Assembly: GCA_017744315.1 (NCBI GenBank)
Contig: JAGIBN010000014.1
Coordinates: forward strand, 1 to 41,239
Origin: Porphyrobacter sp.
GTDB lineage: Bacteria; Pseudomonadota; Alphaproteobacteria; Sphingomonadales; Sphingomonadaceae
DNA: 41,239 nucleotides
Direction: 5' to 3'
Shown in pieces: positions 34,185-41,239 of this stretch. The position numbers were made by a program, and so were the translations under genes. How positions within the stretch are numbered: position 1 is the stretch's first letter; each line of letters begins with the position of its first letter. Under the pieces are notes generated by a model. It was not told the DNA's origin and ran no database searches. It saw nothing but the letters and a program-made list of their open reading frames with translations.

Positions 34185-35516
34185 TCAGGCCGGGGCATGG
34201 CGAGAGAGGCGGGCGCGGGCCTCGTCCTCGCCGATCAGCGGCAGCAGGGTGTGCATGTCGGGCCCGTGATCGCGACCCGTCAGCGCCTGACGCAGGGGCA
34301 GAAACAGCGCCTTGCCCTTACGCCCGGTGCTTTCCTTGAGCGCGCCGGTCAGCCCACCCCAGGGGTCGTCGCTCCAGGTGAGGACGCGAGCTGCCTCGGC
34401 GAGGAAGGCGAGCGTTTCAGCGTCGAATTCCGGCGTAACGATCGGTCCGGTGACGACATTCCACCAGTCAGCCGCATCTCCCACTCGCTCGAGGTTGGGA
34501 CGGATCGACTCCCACGCGGCGGCGCCCATGCCTTCGGGCAATCTGCGCGCGACGTGGTCAAAGGGGAGCTGGTGCACGATAGCGGTATTGATCCGCGCCA
34601 GTTCGGTCTCGTCGAACCGGGCGGGAGCACGGCCGAAGTGGCCGAGATCAAAGCTCTCCACCAGCGCCGCGCGGTCGGCAATCGGCTCGACCGGCTGCGA
34701 TGTGCCAATGCGGGCGAGCAGCGCGACGATGGCCTCGGGCTCGATGCCGGTTTCGCGGAAAGCATCGCAGCCGAGCGAGCCGAGCCGTTTCGACAGCTTG
34801 CCCTCGCTGCCGACGAGCAGGGCCTCGTGCGCAAAGCGCGGCGGCTGCGCGTCCAGCGCAGTGAACATCTGGATCTGCACCGCGGTGTTCGAAACGTGAT
34901 CCTCGCCGCGCAGGACGTCGGTTACGCCCATCTCGATATCGTCGACCGCGCTCGGCATCATGTAGAGCCATGAGCCGTCGGCCCGCCGCACGACCGGGTC
35001 GGACAGCTGGGCGGGATCGAAGTGCTGCGGTCCGCGAATGCCGTCGAGCCACTCGATCGGGGTGTCATGGTCGAGCTTGAAGCGCCAGTGCGGCGCCACG
35101 CCCTCGGCTTCCTTGGCCGCCCGCTCGGCTTCGCTCATCGACAGCGCGGCGCGGTCGTAGATCGGCGGGAGCCCGCGCCCCAACGCGACCTTGCGCTTGA
35201 GATCGAGTTCCTGCGCGGTTTCGTAAGCCGGATAGACCCGTCCGCTCGCCTTCAATCGCTCGAAGGCCGCTTCGTAATGCGCCAGCCGGGCCGACTGCCG
35301 CTCCTCGCCATCAGGTTCCAGGCCTAGCCAGGCAAGATCCGCGCGGATCGCATCGACAAACCGCTCCTCGCTCCGGGCAGCGTCAGTATCGTCGATCCGC
35401 AGCAGGAATGTCCCGCCGGCCTTGCGCGCCAGCATCCAGTTATGCAGCGCCGTGCGCAGGTTGCCGACGTGGAGCCGACCGGTGGGCGATGGGGCAAAAC
35501 GCGTAGTGACAGCCAT
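34185..35516 (-). CDS. gltX: glutamyl-tRNA synthetase
   Basis: This encodes 443 residues. The enzyme charges tRNA with glutamate in the cytoplasm. The class I HIGH signature is H16-V-G-N19 in PSPTGRLHVGNLRTAL, and the KMSKS signature is K240-LSKR244 (EGKLSKRLGS). GEDHVSNTAVQIQMF lies between. The C-terminal anticodon-binding helical domain is short (about 330-443). The zinc-binding Cys of the E. coli enzyme are missing: PAYETAQELD replaces the CxC region. Alphaproteobacteria often have two GltX copies; whether another exists cannot be seen. The zinc receptor gene follows on the same strand after 103 bp. Confidence 0.95.
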   Translation of the reverse strand: MAVTTRFAPSPTGRLHVGNLRTALHNWMLARKAGGTFLLRIDDTDAARSEERFVDAIRADLAWLGLEPDGEERQSARLAHYEAAFERLKASGRVYPAYETAQELDLKRKVALGRGLPPIYDRAALSMSEAERAAKEAEGVAPHWRFKLDHDTPIEWLDGIRGPQHFDPAQLSDPVVRRADGSWLYMMPSAVDDIEMGVTDVLRGEDHVSNTAVQIQMFTALDAQPPRFAHEALLVGSEGKLSKRLGSLGCDAFRETGIEPEAIVALLARIGTSQPVEPIADRAALVESFDLGHFGRAPARFDETELARINTAIVHQLPFDHVARRLPEGMGAAAWESIRPNLERVGDAADWWNVVTGPIVTPEFDAETLAFLAEAARVLTWSDDPWGGLTGALKESTGRKGKALFLPLRQALTGRDHGPDMHTLLPLIGEDEARARLSRHAPA

Positions 35517-35571
35517 GGAATGCCCCCGCTAGCCAACAATGCAACAGGGCAGCAAGGAGAAAGCATTGGCG

Positions 35572-36546
35572 ATGCACTTACCTACACTCGTTCGCCACTC
35601 GGCCACGATAGCGGGCATGCTAAGCTTGCTGGTCGCCGGATCGGCCTCGGCCACCCGCTTCGTGCGGCAAGAATTCACCTGTCCGATCGGCGGCGAAGTG
35701 TTCGAGGCGTCGGTTTTGGCCAGCACCACCACTTGGGGCGAACGGCCCGACGGCAAGCCCTACGGTATGCTGAACGGCTTCCCAGTGGTGGAATGTCCAG
35801 GAAACGGCTTCTCCATTTTCAAAGAGGAATTCACGCCTGAAGAGATCGCCATCCTTACCCCGTTGATCGGATCCCCGTCGTTTCAGGCGATGCGCGAAAG
35901 CGAGACGCCGCACTATCGCGTGGGCTGGCTAATGCGGACCTTGGGCCGGCCGCCGGCCGAACTCGCGAACGCACTTCTGGTGGCGAGTTGGGAGAGCGAC
36001 GGGCAACCGGAACGTAAAGCCCGCTACCAGCGTGAGTTTGTGGCCGCCACGGCCAAGGTGCCCAGGTCAGCGCGTGACCTCTGGTTCGGCTTGAACCTCC
36101 GAGCGGCCAACGCGCTCCGCGAACTCAGGCAGTTTGCAGAAGCGCGTAACCTGTTGACTGAGATCCAGGCCAGCGGCCTCTGGCCCAAAGACGAGGACCA
36201 AGTCGAAGGAGCGCGGTACCTGATAGACGGGCTGACGCTCCTGATCGCAGAGGGCAACGCCTATCCGGAGCCTACCAACTTGATCCCAGCCGACATCGCG
36301 GTCGACCGCTGTTCGGATCAATCGGCTGCGTTATCGGCTTCCGAGCAAATCGCCTGCGCTTCCTCGCCAGCCCTCGCGGCGAAGCAGAACCGTCTGGAAT
36401 ATGAGCAGCGCCAGCGCGATTCCGACGGCGAAATTGGGGCTTCATCCGAAGCTGACGACGCCGATGCCGAAGCGAACCAGGAGGCAGCGAATGCAGCCGC
36501 TGACGCCGCCGCTGCAGTTATGGAAGTTTCGACTCTTCGAAACTGA
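35572..36546 (+). CDS. exported protein of unknown function (324 aa)
   Basis: The start is uncertain: an in-frame TTG at 35566 has the better spacing to AAGGAGA, but the ATG at 35572 is also possible. A signal peptide spans about 1-28 (cut near GSASA). The N-terminal domain has FTCPIGGEVFEASV, VVECPGNGF and KEEFTPEEIAIL, reminiscent of the CPxCG...F pattern of DUF2225 but with the second Cys of each pair replaced by Gly. A helical repeat-like middle (residues about 100-220, NALLVASWESDGQPERKARYQR) and an acidic Ala-rich tail (DDADAEANQEAANAAADAAA) follow. No function can be assigned. It is divergent from gltX. Confidence 0.6.
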   Translation: MHLPTLVRHSATIAGMLSLLVAGSASATRFVRQEFTCPIGGEVFEASVLASTTTWGERPDGKPYGMLNGFPVVECPGNGFSIFKEEFTPEEIAILTPLIGSPSFQAMRESETPHYRVGWLMRTLGRPPAELANALLVASWESDGQPERKARYQREFVAATAKVPRSARDLWFGLNLRAANALRELRQFAEARNLLTEIQASGLWPKDEDQVEGARYLIDGLTLLIAEGNAYPEPTNLIPADIAVDRCSDQSAALSASEQIACASSPALAAKQNRLEYEQRQRDSDGEIGASSEADDADAEANQEAANAAADAAAAVMEVSTLRN

Positions 36547-36551
36547 GAGAA

Positions 36552-36577
36552 GGGCCGCCGAAGCGATCCGGCGGCCC
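36552..36577. terminator. bidirectional hairpin terminator
   Basis: GGGCCGCCG (36552-36560) pairs with CGGCGGCCC (36569-36577) over an 8-base loop, 6 bp after the upstream stop and 42 bp before the stop of the convergent gene. A short T-containing stretch (GTTCT) follows. Confidence 0.65.
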
Positions 36578-36618
36578 GTTCTCCTAGAACGTTGCTCCCC
36601 GAAGGAGAGTCAGCGGGA

Positions 36619-37731
36619 TCAGGCCAGCACTGACAGCGCGCCGGGATCGAAGTCGCGGATGTCGTCGTGGCGGGCTTCCCTGACTTTTTCCACCCAGTGC
36701 GGGTCGGAAAGCAGGGCGCGGCCGACGGCGATGAGGTCGAATTCGCCCCGTTCCATGCGCGAGACCAGGCCCTCTAGGCCAGAGGACTGCGCCTCGCCGC
36801 CCTGGAAGGTCGAGATGAAGTCCGAGTTGAGCCCGACCGAACCGACGCTGATGGTCGGCACGCCGGTGATCTTCTTCGCCCAGCCGGCGAAGTTCAGGCC
36901 CTGCTCGCCGTCGAGTTCGGGGAACTCCGGCTCCCAGAAGCGGCGCTGCGAGCAGTGCAGGATATCGACGCCAGCGGATACGAGCGGGCCGAGCCACTGC
37001 TCCATCGCTTCGGGCGTCTCCGCCAGTCGGGCACCGTAGTCCTGCTGCTTCCACTGGCTGACGCGCAGGAGGATCGGATAGTCCGGCCCCACGGCTTCCC
37101 GCATGGCCGCCACGATCTCAGCGGCAAAGCGTGAGCGCTCCGCAATCGTGGCACCGCCGTAGCGGTCCTCGCGGAGGTTGGTGCCGGACCAGAAGAACTG
37201 GTCGATCAGGTAGCCGTGCGCGCCGTGGATCTCGAGCGTGTCGAAACCCAGCGCCTTGGCATCGGCTGCCGCGCGGGCGAAGGCCGCGACGGTATCGGCG
37301 ATCGCCTCCTCGCTCATCGGCTCGCCCGCGGGCTTGCCGGGCGCGTCGAGGCCGGAGGGGGTGTCGAGCGGGCCGCGCTCGAACGCGGCATCGGACGAGG
37401 GCACGCCACCGGTGTGCCAGATCTGCGGGCCCATCTTCCCGCCAGCGTCGTGCACGCCCTCAATCACGCCGCGCCAGCCGCCAAGCGGGGCATCGCCGTG
37501 GAAGAACGGAATAGCCGCCATGTTGCGCGAAGCGGGCCGGGCAATGACCGTGCCTTCCGACAGGATCAGCCCGACGCCACCTTCGGCGCGGCGGCGGTAG
37601 TAATCGGCATTGGGCCGCGCGGGCACACCCTCGGGCGCCATGTTGCGGGTCATCGGAGCCATGACGATGCGGTTCGGCAGGGTCAGCTTGGGCGAGTTGA
37701 ACGGCTGAAACAGGACAGAGGTGTCGGTCAT
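36619..37731 (-). CDS. Old Yellow Enzyme family FMN oxidoreductase
   Basis: This encodes 370 residues, the normal length. The family reduces activated C=C bonds (enones, nitro or nitrate esters) using NAD(P)H and FMN. The substrate-binding pair H169 and H172 is in EIHGAHGYLIDQFF, followed by NLREDRYGG; NRIVMAPMTRN at the N-terminus and SVGSVGLNSDF, LIAVGRALLSDPHWV at the C-terminus bind FMN. It is a short-form, classical ene-reductase barrel without extra iron-sulfur domain. GGAG lies 10 bases before the ATG. The true physiological substrate cannot be told. The gene is convergent with the exported protein gene. Confidence 0.93.
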   Translation of the reverse strand: MTDTSVLFQPFNSPKLTLPNRIVMAPMTRNMAPEGVPARPNADYYRRRAEGGVGLILSEGTVIARPASRNMAAIPFFHGDAPLGGWRGVIEGVHDAGGKMGPQIWHTGGVPSSDAAFERGPLDTPSGLDAPGKPAGEPMSEEAIADTVAAFARAAADAKALGFDTLEIHGAHGYLIDQFFWSGTNLREDRYGGATIAERSRFAAEIVAAMREAVGPDYPILLRVSQWKQQDYGARLAETPEAMEQWLGPLVSAGVDILHCSQRRFWEPEFPELDGEQGLNFAGWAKKITGVPTISVGSVGLNSDFISTFQGGEAQSSGLEGLVSRMERGEFDLIAVGRALLSDPHWVEKVREARHDDIRDFDPGALSVLA

Positions 37732-37924
37732 GCAGGAAAGCTCCGGAAAGGTCTGGCGGGTTATCTGGGGTCCCCGCGAGACACATCAACCCGCCTTTCA
37801 ATGCGCAAAGAAAAGCAGCGCCGGGCGGTGACATTTCCTGGCCATTGCGGGTTTACCCGAATGGTCGCCGACCGAGACGCCCGCTTGAGTTTGCGCGATC
37901 GCGTCTGGTCCAGGGATCAAGATT

Positions 37925-39748
37925 TTGCGCTGGCTTAAGATAGTCCTCGGTTCGATCGTCGGGCTCGTTATCGTAGGCTACGGTGCGCTTTGGCTCTATG
38001 CGCAGCGCGCGACACCCCTGACGGCTTCGTTGTCCGATCGGGCTGCGATGGTCGCCAATGCCGAGCAGATCATCGACCTCGGCCCGGAACCGGAACGATG
38101 GCCCGTGCGCCTGTTTGTCCCGGCAAACACGCTTCAAGACGTGGCCGACACCGTGGTCGGCACCCAATACAGGATGCCGTTCGGGAATGTGGGCGCGCAG
38201 GGTCCGGAGGGCTTCCTGGTCGCTGAGATCGAAGAGCTTTCCTTCAATCCCACGGACTTTCTGCTCCGCGCAAAGGCGCAGATGAAGGTGACCTATGCAC
38301 CCGTTACCCGAACTCCGTGGTGGGGCGGAGCGACGGTTCGGTTCGTAGCTGAGGCCGACATTCTGCCGGTACGCGGAGCGCAGGATGATCCGGAAGCACT
38401 CTATTTCCGGCTGGTTCCGACAAGCATTTCGCCGCGCGTTCGTTTGGGGCCGCTCAACTATGCGGCGACGGAGTTGCTCTCCCAAGTCGCGGCGACGCGC
38501 TTGCTCGAGGGCTTCGGGCAGAACCTGCTTGTCCCACTGCCCCCGCTCAAGGCATCGGTCGACCTCGAACCCGGCCTGCTGACAACCCAGCAAGGCGAAT
38601 TTCCGGTGGACGGCAGCTACAAGATGGCCGCGAGCTTCGACGGCCGACCGCTTCATGGAGAGATCTCGACCGACCGCCTGCTGGTCGTTTCAAGCGGCGT
38701 ATGGCTTCTGGGTGGTTTGCCCAAGGCACCCAATCAGTCGCTCCAGCCTGAGACGCTACCTCGGCCCACCCGCCGGGAAGAAACCGTACAAGCCGCCCAC
38801 GATGCCCGCGCGCTGGCAACGGCCGCGAGACTGAAGCCGTTCGAGCGCAAATCCAGCGAGGCCGTAGGACACTTGCCGATCGCGCCGGTCCTGGCGCTCG
38901 CAAGCCGGGACACTCAACCAACTTCCAGCAGCGCCTCGAGCGACGACTATCAGGAACTGAGCGCGGTTATCTCCGAAGCCGCTGGCACCTTGTTCAGGAC
39001 GAACCTGGCCCGCAATCGCCTGGCTGGCGATATCGACCTGGCCGTGTCTCCCGCATCGCCGGACTTTGCCTCTGGCCGGCTCTCCTTCGAGCCGCCGGCT
39101 CTGGAGTGGAAAAAGGGCATCGGCCTGACGGGCCAGTGGGCTGCCACGGCCCATGGCGAGGCCCGGCTTCGTGCGGATCTCTCGTCCTCCCGCATTGGCC
39201 GAACGCTCGGAGCAGAACTCGACGTCAGGGGATCGACCAAGGCCGCATTCCCGTTCACGCTGGGCCTCCAACTCGTGCAGAACCGCGAGGGAAGCGCGAT
39301 CTTCCTCGTGCCCGAAATCGGCTGCACGCGTTTGGCAATCGATCTCCATCAGGCCGGGGACGCTGGACCGCTCTTTGCGACACCATGGTATACGCTGCAG
39401 TCGATCGGCCTTCGGTTCGAGCGCAATTTCGGCGGCGTGCCGACGACGCTTCCGCTGATCGACAGCAAGCCGCGCTACCTGCCGTTTCCGGCCGGCGACC
39501 CACGGGCGCAAGGCGTCATCTATCCTGCTGACGGGTTTGCCATCACGACCGTGCCGAGAACGCTCGTCATCGGCGAAGACGGTGTCGACGTATCTTTGTC
39601 GCTGACCGCACGATCCGCGTCGAACGCGGAACAGGCCGCCTTCACCGCCGCGCGCGAGGCCCTTCTGGCCGAACTCCGACAGGAACTGCCCGCGAAACGA
39701 TGCGCGGCCTCTCCGCGGTTCAGGCTGCTAACGACTTCGGGAAGTTAG
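37925..39748 (+). CDS. membrane-anchored protein of unknown function (607 aa)
   Basis: The start is a TTG at 37925; AGGGATCAAGAT lies before it. Residues about 4-26 (LKIVLGSIVGLVIVGYGALWLYA) are a single N-terminal membrane helix, so most of the protein is probably periplasmic. The rest is predicted beta-rich with repeated amphipathic strands (VRLFVPANTLQDVADTVVG, LSFNPTDFLLRAKAQMKVTY), a shape seen in DUF4403-like and AsmA-like envelope proteins, but no family is certain. A stretch about 270-345 is disordered-looking (ETLPRPTRREETVQAA). The next gene on the opposite strand ends 4 bp away. Confidence 0.65.
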   Translation: MRWLKIVLGSIVGLVIVGYGALWLYAQRATPLTASLSDRAAMVANAEQIIDLGPEPERWPVRLFVPANTLQDVADTVVGTQYRMPFGNVGAQGPEGFLVAEIEELSFNPTDFLLRAKAQMKVTYAPVTRTPWWGGATVRFVAEADILPVRGAQDDPEALYFRLVPTSISPRVRLGPLNYAATELLSQVAATRLLEGFGQNLLVPLPPLKASVDLEPGLLTTQQGEFPVDGSYKMAASFDGRPLHGEISTDRLLVVSSGVWLLGGLPKAPNQSLQPETLPRPTRREETVQAAHDARALATAARLKPFERKSSEAVGHLPIAPVLALASRDTQPTSSSASSDDYQELSAVISEAAGTLFRTNLARNRLAGDIDLAVSPASPDFASGRLSFEPPALEWKKGIGLTGQWAATAHGEARLRADLSSSRIGRTLGAELDVRGSTKAAFPFTLGLQLVQNREGSAIFLVPEIGCTRLAIDLHQAGDAGPLFATPWYTLQSIGLRFERNFGGVPTTLPLIDSKPRYLPFPAGDPRAQGVIYPADGFAITTVPRTLVIGEDGVDVSLSLTARSASNAEQAAFTAAREALLAELRQELPAKRCAASPRFRLLTTSGS

Positions 39749-39751
39749 GCA

Positions 39752-40483
39752 CTAGGGCGCGATCACCAGGCGATAGCCCAGATCGAGTTCGTCGAGCGCC
39801 AGCAGTTCGCCGTAGCCCCGTTCCCACTCTCCGCTTTCGAGATCGCGGGCTAGTTTATCCAGTCCCTCCTGCACCTGGCCGATCCGCCAGAATGAGGAAA
39901 TGCCCGAGCGGATCGCCTCGTCGAGGTAGGCGGCGGGGCGGCGCCAATAGGCGTAGAGGAATCCGTCGGTGCAATCGTGCGGGATTGGCAACGGCTCGAT
40001 GCGGACCGGTCCCAGCCAGTTCGGGTAATCGGACAGGCGCGGCATCTGCCCCTCATCCAGCGTGACGAGTTCGGGGAAATAGTCGTTGAGCCACGCGCAG
40101 CGGCAAGCGGGATCGAACGTCAGCAGCACGATCGGGCCACGAGTGACGCGACGCATCTCCGCCAGGCCGCATTGCTTGTCCGCCCAATGATGGATCGTGA
40201 GAACGGCCATCGCCGCGTCGAAGCTGTCATCTTCGAACGGCAGATACTCAGCACTGCCCTGGATGACCGGGGCAGCGGAAGGCGGGCGCTGGCGGATCAT
40301 TTCGAGCGACGGCTCAACCGCCGTAACCTGCCGGTCGCGCGGTTCGTAGGATCCGGTTCCGGCCCCGACGTTGAGCACGGTCTCGGCAGACCCGAGCGCT
40401 TCAAGGATGCGCGAGGAGATCCGCGCGTCGGGCTTGCGAAGCTGCGAGTAGTCGACCCCGATCTCGTCGTAGATGGCGCTCAT
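39752..40483 (-). CDS. class I SAM-dependent methyltransferase
   Basis: This encodes 243 residues from the ATG at 40483; an extension to 40528 lacks support. The SAM-binding motif I is VLNVGAGTGSYE, motif II-like VEPSLEMIRQR, then GSAEYLPFEDDSFDAAMAVLTIHHW, the pattern of UbiE/Tam-like methyltransferases. The substrate is unknown. It lies downstream of rpoC on the same strand, with a strong terminator in the 100-bp gap, so it probably has its own promoter. The stop is 3 bp from the stop of the convergent gene. Confidence 0.88.
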   Translation of the reverse strand: MSAIYDEIGVDYSQLRKPDARISSRILEALGSAETVLNVGAGTGSYEPRDRQVTAVEPSLEMIRQRPPSAAPVIQGSAEYLPFEDDSFDAAMAVLTIHHWADKQCGLAEMRRVTRGPIVLLTFDPACRCAWLNDYFPELVTLDEGQMPRLSDYPNWLGPVRIEPLPIPHDCTDGFLYAYWRRPAAYLDEAIRSGISSFWRIGQVQEGLDKLARDLESGEWERGYGELLALDELDLGYRLVIAP

Positions 40484-40526
40484 TCCCGTCCCCTCTCTGC
40501 GGGAGCGCGATGCGCGAGTGCCGCGC

Positions 40527-40561
40527 AAAAGAAAAGCCCCGCCGGATCGCTCCGGCGGGGC
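40527..40561 (-). terminator. rpoC intrinsic terminator
   Basis: On the - strand an 11-bp stem GCCCCGCCGGA / TCCGGCGGGGC with a 4-base loop (40536-40561) is followed by TTTTCTTTT (40535-40527). It is 23 bp after the rpoC stop codon and is the clearest Rho-independent terminator in the window. Confidence 0.92.
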
Positions 40562-40583
40562 CTTCTGTTAGCCTAGGCTAAGT

Positions 40584-41239
<656 letters not shown>

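Overview
The window is about 41 kb of GC-rich chromosomal DNA that looks like a sphingomonad-type alphaproteobacterium (Sphingomonas/Novosphingobium/Erythrobacter relatives). The pointers are the mix of GMC dehydrogenases, SnoaL-like proteins, DUF6152 proteins and a TonB-dependent receptor, an alphaproteobacterial chemotaxis operon with a near-consensus CtrA site, and an RpoC with a long acidic tail. No rRNA, tRNA, CRISPR array, transposase or phage gene was seen. The genus is an inference.

Region 1 (1-9447) is an oxidative catabolic block. It has tandem DUF6152 exported proteins, an uncharacterised exported protein, a cytochrome b561-YceI fusion and an exported metallo-beta-lactamase-fold hydrolase on the + strand. 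An aldehyde dehydrogenase follows on the - strand, divergent from a coupled GMC / SnoaL-like / GMC operon. The set suggests alcohol to aldehyde to acid oxidation of an unknown substrate.

Region 2 (9557-13586) holds trxB, an exported nucleoside-hydrolase-like (Sde182/DUF1593) protein and a convergent PQQ-type sugar dehydrogenase. Region 3 (13739-15930) is a leftward three-gene envelope operon: DUF3313, DUF2092 and a Gly-Pro-repeat/glycine-zipper protein. A small Cys/His protein lies beyond it.

Region 4 (16648-24826) is a complete leftward chemotaxis operon, cheA-cheW-cheY-cheB-cheR, followed by a GGDEF-EAL protein and a chemoreceptor. Most junctions overlap or are very short. CheA carries a C-terminal receiver-like segment that has lost its acidic residues. 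A CtrA-like site lies about 80 bp upstream of cheA.

Region 5 (24943-31965) has a ThDP-dependent enzyme divergent from a metallo-beta-lactamase-fold lactonase-like protein, then putA, dcd and a SnoaL-like gene. Region 6 (32000-41239) has a ZnuD-like TonB receptor with a perfect 17-bp palindrome in its promoter region, gltX, an exported protein of unknown function, an Old Yellow Enzyme, a membrane-anchored protein of unknown function, a methyltransferase and the 3' end of rpoC with a classic terminator.

A hairpin repeat family recurs at three convergent gene junctions: two full-length copies of about 140-146 bp and one solo hairpin. Each ends within about 15 bp of the stop codon of the leftward gene, which suggests the repeats act as bidirectional 3'-end elements.
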